Assembly (NCBI GenBank): GCA_036365145.1
Contig: JAEOAD010002858.1
Span: 62,001-126,000 of the forward strand
DNA length: 64,000 nucleotides
Direction of reading: 5' to 3'
DNA from: Orientallactaga sibirica
Lineage: Eukaryota > Chordata > Mammalia > Rodentia > Dipodidae
Positions 19,601 to 31,386 of the stretch are shown here, piece by piece (within the stretch, counting starts at the first letter, position 1; the number at the start of each line of letters is the position of its first letter). The translations under genes were made by a program, and so were the position numbers. Below the pieces are notes generated by a model that worked only from the letters and a program-made list of their open reading frames with translations, did no database searches and had not been told where the DNA came from.

Positions 19601-22060
19601 TAATCTAACAAGATGTACAAGTTAGTAGATTCGCCTCATTTCTAAAGTAGTTTCTTGAGAAAACAAACATCTTCATTGCCGAACATTGTACTGTGTGAAA
19701 TAAGCTAATTCGGTTCTAGGAATCACTTGCTTTCCTACAAAGAAGGTTGAGTGCAGCAAGTTCAAACTTTCCTAGTTTGTGTAATCTAACAAGATGTACA
19801 AGTTAGTAGATTCATTCATTTCTAAAGTAGTTTCTTGAGAAAACAAACATCTTCATTGCCTAACTTTGTACTGTGTGAAATAAGCTAATTCGGTTCTAGG
19901 AATCACTTGCTTTCCTACAAAGAAGGTTGAGTGCAGCAAGTTCAAACTTTCCTAGTTTGTGTAATCTAACAAGATGTACAAATTAGTAGATTCGCCTCAT
20001 TTCTAACGTAGTTACTTGAGAAAACAAACATCTTCATTGCCGAACTTTGTACTGTGTGAAATAAGCTAAATCGGTTCTAGGAATCACTTGCTTTCCTACA
20101 AAGAAGGTTGAGTGCAGCAAGTTCAAACTTTCCTAGTTTGTGTAATCTAACAAGATGTACAAGTTAGTAGATTCGCCTCATTTCTAACGTAGTTTCTTGA
20201 GAAAACAAACATCTTCATTTCCTAACGTTGTACTGTGTGAAATAAGCTAATTCGGTTCTAGGAATCACTTGCTTTCCTACAAAGAAGGTTGAGTGCAGCA
20301 AGTTCAAACTTTCCTAGTTTGTGTAATCTAACAAGATGTACAAGTTAGTAGATTCGCCTCATTTCTAAAGTAGTTTCTTGAGAAAACAAACATCTTCATT
20401 GCCGAACATTGTACTGTGTGAAATAAGCTAATTTGTTCTAGGAATCACTTGCTTTCCTACAAAGAAGGTTGAGTGCAGCAAGTTCAAACTTTCCTAGTTT
20501 GTGTAATCTAACAAGATGTACAAGTTAGTAGATTCGCCTCATTTCTAAAGTAGTTTCTTGAGAAAACAAACATCTTCATTGTCAACATTGTACTGTGTGG
20601 TTCTAGGAATCACTTGCTTTCCTACAAAGAAGGTTGAGTGCAGCAAGTTCAAAACTTTCCTAGTTTGTGTAATCTAACAAGATGTACAAGTTAGTAGATT
20701 GCCTCATTTCTAAAGTAGTTTCTTGAGAAAACAAACATCTTCATTGCCTAACATTGTACTGTGTGAAATAAGCTAATTGGTTCTAGGAATCACTTGCTTT
20801 CCTACAAAGAAGGTTGAGTGCAGCAAGTTCAAACTTTCCTAGTTTGTGTAATCTAACAAGATGTACAAGTTAGTAGATTCGCCTCATTTCTAAAGTAGTT
20901 TCTTGAGAAAACAAACATCTTCATTGCCGAACATTGTACTGTGTGAAATAAGCTAATTGGTTCTAGGAATCACTTGCTTTCCTACAAAGAAGGTTGAGTG
21001 CAGCAAGTTCAAACTTTCCTAGTTTGTGTAATCTAACAAGATGTACAAGTTTAGTAGATTCGCCTCATTTCTAAAGTAGTTTGTTGAGAAAACAAACATC
21101 TTCATTGCTTTAACATTGTACTGTGTGAAATAAGCTAATTGGTTCTAGGAATCACTTGCTTTCCTACAAAGAAGGTTGAGTGCAGCAAGTTCAAACTTTC
21201 CTAGTTTGTGTAATCTAACAAGATGTACAAGTTAGTAGATTCGCCCTCATTTCTAAAGTAGTTTCTTGAGAAAACAAACATCTTCATTGTGAACATTGTA
21301 CTGTGTGAAAGTCTAATTCGGTTCTAGGAATCACTTGCTTTCCTACAAAGAAGGTTGAGTGCAGCAAGTTCAAACTTTCCTAGTTTGTGTAATCTAACAA
21401 GATGTACAAGTTAGTAGATCTGCCTCATTTCTAAAGTAGTTTCTTGAGAAAACAAACATCTTCATTGCCTAACATTGTACTGTGTGAAATAAGCTAATTT
21501 GTTCTAGGAATCACTTGCTTTCCTACAAAGAAGGTTGAGTGCAGCAAGTTCAAACTTTCCTAGTTTGTGTAATCTAAAAAGATGTACAAGTTAGTAGATT
21601 CGCATCATTTCTAAAGTAGTTTGTTGAGAAAACAAACATCTTCATTGCTAACATTGTACTGTGTGAAATAAGCTAATTCGGTTCTAGGAATCACTTATTT
21701 TCCTACAAAGAAGGTTGAGTGCAGCAAGTTCAAACTTTCCTAGTTTGTGTAATCTAACAAGATGTACAACTTAGTAGATTGGCCTCATTTCTAAAGTAGT
21801 TTCTTGAGAAAACAAACATCTTCATTGCCGAACATTGTACTGTGTGAAATAAGCTAATACGGTCTAGGAATCACTTGCTTTCCTACAAAGAGGGTTGAGT
21901 GCAGCAAGTTCAAACTTTCCTAGTTTTGTAATCTAACAAGATGTACAAGTTAGTAGATTCGCTCATTTTTAAAGTAGTTTCTTGAGAAAACAAACATCTT
22001 CATTGGTTTAACATTGTACTGTGTGAAATAAGCTAATTTGTTCTAGGAATCACTTGCTTT
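16693..22060. repeat. Uniform ~181-bp satellite block B
   Basis: About 30 monomers of a single type: GATGTACAAGTTAGTAGATTCGCC, TTTCTTGAGAAAACAAAC, GCCGAACATTGTACTG, AAGCTAATTCGG and CACTTGCTTTCCTACAAAG. Substitutions between monomers are few, in sharp contrast to blocks A, C and D. Most differences are short indels at three places that contain CpG in the consensus, and some at the TTTCTTGAG run. The unit is 180-181 bp. Confidence 0.95.
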
Positions 22061-25000
22061 CCTACAAAGATGGTTGAGTGCAGCAAGTTCAAACTTTCCT
22101 TGTTTGTGTAATCTAAAAAGATGCACAACTTAGTAGATTGCCTCATTTCTAAAGTAGTTTCTTTGAGAAAACAAACATCTTCATATTTGAACATTGTACT
22201 GTGTGAAATAAGTTAATTCTGTTCTAGGAATCACTTGCTTTCCTACAAAGAAGGTTGAGTGCAGCAAGTTCAAACTTTCCTAGTTAATGTAATCTAACAA
22301 GATGTACAAGTTAGTAGATTCACCTCATTTGTAAAGTAGTTTGATGAGAAAAAAACCATCTTCATTGCCGAACATTGTACTGTGTGAAATAAGCTCATTC
22401 GGTTCTAGGAATCAATTGCTTTCCTACAAAGAAGGTTGAGTGCAGCAAGTTCAAACTTTCCTTGTTAATGTAATCTAAAAAGATGGCCAAGTTAGTAGAT
22501 TCGCCTCATTTGTAAAGTAGTTTCTTGAGAAAAAACATCTTCATTGCCGAACATTGTACTGTGTGAAATAAGCTCATTCGGTTCTAGGAATCAATTGCTT
22601 TCCTACAAAGAAGGTTGAGTGCAGCAAGTTCAAACTTTCCTTGTTAATGTAATCTGAAAAGATGCACAACTTAGTAGATTGGCCTCATTTCTAAAGTAGT
22701 TTCTTTAGAAAACAAACATCTTCATTGCCTTTAACATTGTACTGTGTGAAATGAGCTAGTTCGATTCTAGGAATCACTTGCTTTCCTACGAAGAAGGTTG
22801 AATGCAGCAAGTTCAAACTTTCCTAGTTTGTGTAATCTAACAAGATCTACAAGTTAGTGGATTCGTGTAATTTCAAAATTAGTTTCTTTAGAAAACAAAC
22901 ATCTTCAGTCCCGAACACTGTACTGTGTGAAATAATTTAATTCGCTTCTAGGAATCAGTTTAATTCCTACGAAGATGGTTGAGTGCAGCAAGTTCAAACT
23001 TTCCGTGTTAATGTAATCTAAAAAGATGGCCAAGTTAGTAGATTCGTCTCATTTGTAAAGTAGTTTGTTGAGAAAAAAACAACTTCATTTTCTAACATTG
23101 CACTGTGTGAAATAAGCTCATTCGGTTCTAGGAATCAGTTGCTTTCCTACAAAGAAGGTTGAGTGCAGCAAGTTCAAACTTTCCTTGTTAATGTAATTGA
23201 TAAGATGCACAACTTAGTAGATTGGCCTCATTTCTAAAGTAGTTTGTTTACAAAACAAACATCTTCATTACCGAACACTGTACTATGTGAAATGAGCTAG
23301 TTCGAATCTAGGAATCACTTGCTTTCCTAAGAAGAAGGTTGAGTGCAGCAAGTTCAAACTTTCCTAGTTTGTGTAATCTAACAAAATGTACAAGTTAGTG
23401 TATTCGACTCATTTCTAAAGTACTTTCTTTAGAAAAGAAACATCTTCAGTACCGAACACTGTACTGTGTGAAATAAGTGCATTTGCTTCTAGGAATCAGT
23501 TTAATTTCTACGAAGATGGTTGAGCGCAGCAATTTCAAACTTTCCTTGTTAATGTAATCTAAAAAGATGGCCAAGTTAGTAGATTCGCCTCATTTGTAAA
23601 GTAGTTTGTTGATACAAGTAACATCTTTATTGCCGAACATTGTACTGTGTGAAATAAGCTCATTGGGTTCTAGGAATCACTGGCTTTCCTACAAAGAAGG
23701 TTGAGTGCAGCAAGTTCCAACTTTCCTTGTTAATGGAATCTAAAAAAATGCAAAACTTAGTAGATTGGCCTCATTTCTAAAGTAGTTTCTTGAGAAAAGA
23801 AACATCTTCAGTACCGAACACTGTACTGTGTGAAATGAGTTAATTCGCTTCTAGGAATCAGTTTAATTTATCCGAAGATGGTTGAGTGTAGCAAGTTCAA
23901 ACTTTCCAAGTTTGTGTAATCTAACAAGATGTACAAGTTATTGGATTCGCTTCATTTCTAAATTAGCTTCTTTAGAAAACAAACATCTTCAGTACCGAAC
24001 ACTGTACTGTTTGAAATAAGTTAATTCGGTTCTAGGAATCAGTTTCCTTTCTACGAACATGGTTGAGTTTAGCAAGTTCAAATTTTCCTTGTTAATGTAA
24101 TCTAAAAAGATGTCCAAGTTAGTAGATTCACCTCATTTCTACAGTAGTTTCTTTACAAAACAAACTTAAATTGCCAAACTTTGTACTGTGTGAAATGAGC
24201 TAATTCGGTTCTAGGTATCAGTTTACTTTCTACGAAGATGGTTGAGTTTAGCAAGTTCAAACTTTCCTTGTTAATGTGCTCTAAAAAGTTGTCCAAGTTA
24301 GTTGACTTGCCTCATTGGTAAACTAGTTTGTTGAGAAAACAAACGTCTTCCTTGCCGAACATTGTACTGTGTGTAAAAAGCTAATTCGGTTCTAGAATTC
24401 AGTTGCTTTCCTACAAAGAAGGTTGAGTGCAGCCAGTTCAAACTTTCCTTGTTAATGTAATCTAAAAGATACACAACATAGTAGAATGGCCTCATTTCTA
24501 AAGTAGTTCGATTAGAAAAGAAACATCGTCAGTACCGAACACTGTACTGTGTGAAATAAGTGAATTCGCTTCTAAGAATCAGTTTAATTTCTAGGAAGAA
24601 GGTTCAGTGCAGCAAGTTCAAACTTTCCTTATTAATGTAATCTGAAAAGTTGCACAACTTAGTAGATTGGCCTCATTTCTAAAGTAGTTTGTTTACAAAA
24701 CAAACATCTTCATTACTGAACACTATACTATGTGAAATAAGCTAGTTCGGTTCTAGGAATCACTTGCTTTCCTACAAAGAAGGTTGAGTGCAGCAAGTTC
24801 AAACTTTCCTCGTTTGTGTAATCTAACAAGATTTACAAGTTAGTGGAATTCGTTCGTTTCTAAAGTGGTTTCTTTATAAAAAAACATCTTCAGTAGTGAA
24901 CACTGTACTGTGTGAAATAAGTTAATTCGGTTCTAGGAATCAGTTTAATTTCTACGAAGAAGGTTGAGTGCAGCAAGTTCAAACTTTCCTTGTTAATGTG

Positions 25001-28000
25001 ATCTAAAAAGATGTCCAAGTTAGTAGATTTGCCTTATTGGTAAAGTAGTTTGTTGAGAAAACAAACATCTTCTTTGCCGAACATTGTACTGTGGGAAAAA
25101 AGCTAATTTAGTTCTCAAATTCAGTTGCTTTCCTACAAAGAAGGTTGAGTGCAGCAAGTTCAAACTTTCCTTGTTAATGTAATCTAAAAAGATGCACAAG
25201 GTGGTAGATTGGCCTCATTTCTAAAGTAGTTTCTTTAGAAAAGAAACATCTTCAGTACCGAACACTGTACTGTGTCAAATAAGTTAATTCGCTTCCAGGA
25301 ATCAGTTTAAATTCTACAAAGAAGGTTGAGTGAAGCAAGTTCAAAATTTCCTAGGTTGTGTAATCTAACAAGATGTACAAGTTAGTGCATTCGCCTCATT
25401 TCTAACGTAGTTTCTTGTAAAAGAAACATCTTCAGAACCGAACACTGTATTATGTGAAATGAGCTAGTTCGGTTCTAGGAATCACTTGCTTTCCTACGAA
25501 GAAGGTTGAGTTCAGCAAGTTCAAACTTTCCTCGTTTGTGTAATCTAACAATATGTACAAGTTAGTGGATTCGTGTCATTTCTAAAGTGGTTTCTTTACA
25601 AAACAAACATCTTCAGTACTGAACACTGTACTGTGTGAAATAAGTTAATTCGCTTCTAGGAATCAGTTTCCTTTCTACGAAGATGGTTGAGTGCAGCAAG
25701 TTCAAACTTTCCTTGTTAATGTAATCTAAAAAGATGGCCAAGTTGGTAGAGTCACCACATTTGTAAAGTAGTTTGTTGAGAAAATTAACATCTTTATTGC
25801 CCAACATTGTACTGTGTGAAATGAGCTCATTCGGTTCTAAGAATCACTTGCTTGCCTACAAAGAAGGTTGAATGCAGCAAGTTCAAACTTTCCTTGCTAA
25901 TGTAATCTAGAAAGATGCACAACTTAGTATATTGGCCTCATTTCTAAAGTAGTTTCTTTAGAAAAGAAACATCTTCAGTCAGTACCGAACACTGTACCGT
26001 GTGAAATAAGTTTATTCGGTTCTAGGAATCAGTTTCCTTTCTACGAAGATGGTTGAGTGCAGCAAGTTCAATCTTTCCTTGCTAATGTAATCTAAAAAGA
26101 TGGCCAAGTTAGTACATTCGCCTCATTTGTAAAGTAGTTTGTTGAGAAAACAAACATCTTCATTGCCAAACATTGTACTGTGTGAAATAAGCTCATTCGG
26201 TTCTAGGAATCAGTTGCTTTCCTATAAAGAAGGTTGAGTGCAGCAAGTTCAAACTTTCCTTGTTAATGTAATCTGAAAAGATGCACAACTTAGTAGATTG
26301 GCCTCATTTCTAAAGTAGTTTGTTTAGAAAACAAACATCTTCATTACCTGAACACTGTACTATGTGAAATGAGCTAGTTCGGTTCTCGGAATCACTTGCT
26401 TTCCGACGAAGAAGGTTGAGTGCAGCAAGTTCAAACTTTCCTAGTTTGTGTAATCTAACAAGATTTACAAGTTAGTGGTTTCGAGTCATTTCTAAAGTGG
26501 TTTCTTTAGAAAACAAACATCTTCGGTACTGAGCACTGTACTGTGTGAAATAAGTTAATGTGGTTCTAGGAATCAGTTTCCTTTCTACGAAAATGGTTGA
26601 GTGCAGCAAGTTCAAACTTTTTTGTTAATGTAATCTAAAAAGATGGCCAAGTTAGTAGATTCACCTCATTTGTAAGGTCTTTTGTTGAGAAAATTAACAT
26701 CTTTATTACCGAACATTGTACTGTGTGAAATAAGCTTATTCGCTTTTAAGAATCAGTTGCTTTCCTACAAAGAAGGTTGAGTGCAGCAAGTTCAAACTTT
26801 CCTTGTTAATGTAATCTAAAAAGATGGACAACTTAGTAGATTGGCCTCATTTCTAAAGTAGTTTCTTTAGAAAAGAACCATCTTCAGTACCAAACACTGC
26901 ACTGTGTGAAATAAGTTAATTCGGTTCTAGGAATCAGTTTTCTTTCTACGAAGATGGTTGAGTTTAGCAAGTTCAAACTTTCCTTGTTATTGTAATCTAA
27001 AAAGATGTCCAAGTTAGTAGATTCGCCTCATTTCTAAAGTAGTTTCTTTAGTAAACAAACCTTAATTACCAAACTTTGTACTGTGTGTAATAAGCTAATT
27101 CGGTTCTAGGAATCAGATTACTTTCTACGAAGATGGTTGAGTTTAGCAAGTTCAAACTTTCCTTGTTAATGTGATCTAAAAAGATATCCAAATTAGTATA
27201 TTTGCCTCATTTGTAAAGTAGTTTGTTGAGAAAACAAACATCTTCATTGCCAAACATGGTACTGTGTGAAAAAAGCTAATTTAGGTTAGCATTCAGTTGC
27301 TTTGCTACAAAGAAGGTTGAGTGCAGCCAGTTCAACCTTTCCTTGTTAATGTAATCTAACAAGATACACAACATAGTAGATTGGCCTTATTTCTAAAGTA
27401 GTTTCTTTAGAAAAGAAACATCTTCAGTACTGAACACTGTACTGTGTGAAATAAGTTAATTCGCTTCTAGGAATCAGTTTAATTTCTACGAAGAAGGTTG
27501 AGTGCAGCAAGTTCACACTTTCCTTGTTAATGTAATCTGAGAAGATGCACAACTTAGTAGATTGGCCTCATTTCTAAAGTAGTTTGTTTAGAAAACAAAC
27601 ATCTTCATTACCGAACACTGTACTATGTGAAATGAGCCAGTTCGGTTCTAGGAATCACTTGCTTTCCTACGAAGAAGGTTGAGTGCAGCAAGTTCAAACT
27701 TTCCTAGTTTGTGTAATCTAACAAGATGTACAAGTTAGTGGTTTCGCGTCATTTCTAAAGTGGTTTCTTTAGAAAACAAACATCTTCAGTTCTGAGCACT
27801 GTACTGTGTGAAATAAGTTAATTCGGTTCTAGGAATCAGTTTCCTTTCTACGAAGATGGTTGAGTGCAGCAAGTTCAAACTTTCCTGCTTAATGTAATCT
27901 AAAAAGATGGCCAAGTTAGCAGACTCACCTCATTTGTAAGGTAGTTTGTTGATAAAATTAACATCTTTATTGCCGAACATTGTACTGTGTGAAATAATCC

Positions 28001-30849
28001 ATTCGGTTCTAGGAAATAGTTGCTTTCCTACAAAGAAGGTTGAGTGCAGCAATTTCAAACTTTCCTTGTTAATGTAATCTAAAAAGATGCACAACTTAGT
28101 AGATTGGCCTCATTTCTAAAGTAGTTTGTTTAGAAAACAAACATCTTCATTACCGAACACTGTACTATATGAAATGAGCTAGTTCGGTTCTAGGAATCAC
28201 TTGCTTTCCTAGGAAGAAGGTTCAGTGCAGCAAGTTCAAACTTTCCTAGTTTGTCTAATCTAACAAGATGTACAAGTTAGTGGATTGGCCTCATTTCTAA
28301 AGTAGTTTCTTTAGAAAAGAAACATCTTCAGTACCCAACACTGTACTGTGGGAAATAAGTGAATTTGTTTCTAGGAATCAGTTTAATTTCTACGAAGATG
28401 GTTGAGTGCAGCAAGTTCAAACTTTCCTTGTTAATGTAATCTTAAACGATGGCCAAGTTAGTAGATTCCCCTCATTTGTAAAGTAGTTTGTTGAGAAAAC
28501 AAACATCTTCATTGCCGAACATTGTACTGTGTGAAATAAGCTCATTCGGTTCTAGGAATCACTTGCTTTCCTACAAAGAAGGTTGAGTGCAGCAAGTTCA
28601 AGCTTTCCTTGTTAATGTAATCTAAAAAGATGCACAACTTAGTAGATTGGCCTCATTTCTAAAGCAGTTTTTTAGAAAAGAAACATCTTCAGTACCGAAC
28701 ACTGTACTGTGTGAAATGTTAATTCGCTTCTAGGAATCAGTTTAATTTCTACGAAGATGGTTGAGTGCAGCAAGTTTAAACTTTCCGTGTTAATGTAATC
28801 TAAAAAGATGGCCAAGTTAGGAGATTCACCTAATTTCTAAAGGGGGGTCTTTAGAAAACAAACCTTCATTGCAAGTTAGTGGATTCGCGTCATTTGTAAA
28901 TTAGTTTCTTTAGAAAACAAACATCTTCAGTACCGAACACTGTACAGCATGAAATAAGATGATTCGGTAGGAATTAGTTTCCTTTCCACGAAGATGGTTG
29001 AGTTTAGCAAGTTCAAACTTTCCTTGTTAATATAATCTAAAACGATGTCCAAGTTAGTAGATTTGCCTCATTTCTAAAATAGGGTCTTTAGAAAACAAAC
29101 CTTCATTGCCAAACATTGTACTGTGTGAAATGAGATAATTCGGTTCTAGGAATCAGTTTACTTTCTACGAAGATGGTTGAGTTTAGCAAGTTAAAACTTT
29201 CCTTGTTAATGTGCTCTAAAAAGATGTCCAAGTTCGTAGATTTGCCTCATTGGTAAAGTAGTTTGTTGAGAAAACAAACATCTTCATTGCCGAACATTGT
29301 ACTGTGTGAAAAAAGCTCATTCGGATCTAGAATTCAGTTGCTTTCCTACAAAGAATGTTGAGTGCAGCAAGTTGAAACTTTCCTTGTTAATGTAATCTAC
29401 AAAGATGGCCAAGTTAGAAGATTCGCCTCATTTGTAAAGTACTTTGTTGAGAAAACAAATATCTTCATTGCCGAACATTGTACTGTGTGAAATAAGCTCA
29501 TTCGGTTCTAGGAATCAGTTGCTTTCCTACAAAGAAGGTTGAGTACAGCAAGTTCAAACTTTCCTTGTTAATGTAATCCAGAAAGATGCACAACTTAGTA
29601 GATTGGCCTCATTTCCAAAGTAGTTTGTTTAGAAAACAAACATCTTCATTACCGAACACTGTACTATGTGAAATGAGCTAGTTCGGTTCTAGGAATCACT
29701 TGCTTTCCTATGAAGAAGGTTGAGTGGAGCAAGTTCAAACTTGCCTAGTTTGTGTAATCTAACAAGATGTACAAGTTAGTGGATTCGAGTCATTTCTAAA
29801 GTAGTTTCTTTAGAAAACAAACATCTTCAGTACCGAACACTGTCCTGCGTGAAATAAGATAATTCGGTAGGAATTAGTTTCCTTTCCACGAAGATGGTTG
29901 AATTTAGCAAGTTTAAACTTTCCTTGTTAATGTAATCTAAAAAGATGTCCAAGTTAGTAGAGTCGCCTCATTTCTAAAGTAGTGTCTTTAGAAAACAAAC
30001 TTTCATTGCCAAATATTATACTGCGTGAAATGAGCTAATTCGGTTCTAGGAATCAGTTTACTTTCTTCGAAGATGGTTGAGTTCAGCAAGTTCAAACTTT
30101 CCTTGTTAATGTAATCTGAAAAGATGCACAAGTTAGTAGATGGGCCTCATTTCTAAAGTAGTTTGTTTAGAAAACAAACATCTTCATTACCGATTACTGT
30201 ACTATGTGAAATGAGCTAGTTCGGTTCTACGAATTACTTGCATTCCTACGATGAAGGTTGAGTGCAGCAAGTTCAAACTTTCCTAGTTTGTGTAATCTAA
30301 CAAGATCTACAAGTTAGTCGATTCGTGTAATTTCTAAATTATTTTCTTTAGAAAACAAACATATTCAGTACTGAAAACTGTACTGTGTGAAATAAGTTCA
30401 TTCGGTTCTAGAAATCAGTTTCCTTTCTACGAAGATGGTTGAGTTTAGCAAGTTCAAACTTTCCTTGTTAATGTAATCTAAAAAGATGTCCAAGTTTGTA
30501 GATTCACCTCATTTCTAAAGTAGTTTCTTTAGAAAACAAAACTTCATTGCCAAACATTGTACTGTGTGAAATGAGGTAATTCGGTTCTAGGAATCAGTTT
30601 ACTTTCTACGAAGATGGTTGAGTTTAGCAAGTTCAAACTTTCCTTGTTAATGTGCTCTAAAAGGTGTCCAAGTTAGTAGATTTGCCTCATTGGTAAAGTA
30701 GTTTGTTGCAAAAACAAACATCTTCATTTCCAAACATTGTAATGTGTGAAAAAAGCTAATTTAGTTCTAGAATTCAGTTGCTTTCCTACAAAGAAGGTTG
30801 AGTGCAGCCAGTTCAAATTTTCCTTGTTAATGTAATCTAAAAAGATGCA
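22061..30849. repeat. Heterogeneous ~181-bp satellite array, block C
   Basis: The transition from the uniform type to mixed subtypes occurs over about 22060-22800. Monomers then alternate among the CACAA, TACAA, GGCCAA and TCCAA subtypes, as in block A. Some monomers are shortened (e.g. 28719, 28855-28880, 28965). Similar private variants recur about 900 bp apart (GAAATAAGATGATTCGGTAGG at about 28951 and GAAATAAGATAATTCGGTAGG at about 29851), showing a five-monomer duplication. No genes. Confidence 0.95.
28850..28885. repeat. Monomer fusion by deletion
   Basis: AAACAAACCTTCATTGC is joined directly to AAGTTAGTGGATTCGCG, which belongs to the start of the next monomer. About 130 bp that should separate them are missing. 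Likely unequal exchange within the array. Confidence 0.65.
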
Positions 30850-30855
30850 CAACAT
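30850..30855. repeat. Target-site duplication, left copy
   Basis: CAACAT lies directly before the solo LTR and is repeated exactly at 31381-31386. It belongs to the GCACAACATAGTAG part of a satellite monomer. A six-base duplication is typical of class II retroviral integrases. Confidence 0.9.
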
Positions 30856-31380
30856 TGCCGGGGCTTTTTTCCCTCACCACCGGCAGGTAGAGCAAAAGAG
30901 AGAGAGAGCCGGGCCAGCCGTTTCTCTCTTGAGGCTGAGCGAGAAGACAGGTGTCGGCGACTCAAACCTCCCCAAATCACCGGGAAAAAGAAAACCACAT
31001 TGAGTCGCGGAGAAACGTCTAAAGCAAAACTCGTCGTTTATTGTCAGGGGGGAGATATTTATGTGTTTTGAGGAAGGGGGCGGGAAGAGGGGATGAGAGA
31101 AAGGTATAAGGGCCAATATACTTTGAGGAAGGGGGTGGGAAGAGGGGATGAGAGAAAGGTATAAGGGCCAATATACTTTGAGTAAGGGGGTGGGAAGAGG
31201 GGAGGAGAGAAAGGTATAAGGGCCAACAGTATTTCATCACCTCAGCAGCAGCTGGGTGGAGGCAGTTTCAGCTTAGGTGCTGAGTCAAGGGCAGGTACTA
31301 AGGCTCGTCTAGGCCTTACCGGGAATAGGCCAAGTTTGGCTGGGCTAACCACTCGGCTTCACACCGGGCAGGGCCCAACA
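30856..31380 (-). mobile_element. Solo LTR, same family as the ERV, minus strand
   Basis: A 525-bp LTR in reverse orientation. On the plus strand it starts TGCCGGGGC and ends GGGCCCAACA, so on its own strand it has the normal TG...CA ends that the proviral LTRs have partly lost. It carries the three 55-bp U3 repeats, TATA-like ATAAATAT (31055-31062, minus) and AATAAA (31037-31042, minus). It is flanked by a perfect 6-bp target duplication. It arose by integration of a full provirus and then LTR-LTR recombination. Short open frames across the U3 repeats are not genes. Confidence 0.95.
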
Positions 31381-31386
31381 CAACAT
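31381..31386. repeat. Target-site duplication, right copy
   Basis: CAACAT repeats 30850-30855 exactly. The satellite continues in register with AGTAGATTGGCC, which shows a clean insertion into one monomer. Confidence 0.9.

Noticed and set aside
24397..24415. Heat-shock-element-like TTCTAGAATTC in some monomers
   Set aside because: Only two properly spaced units. It is a one-base variant of the common TTCTAGGAATC, and chance is the simplest explanation.
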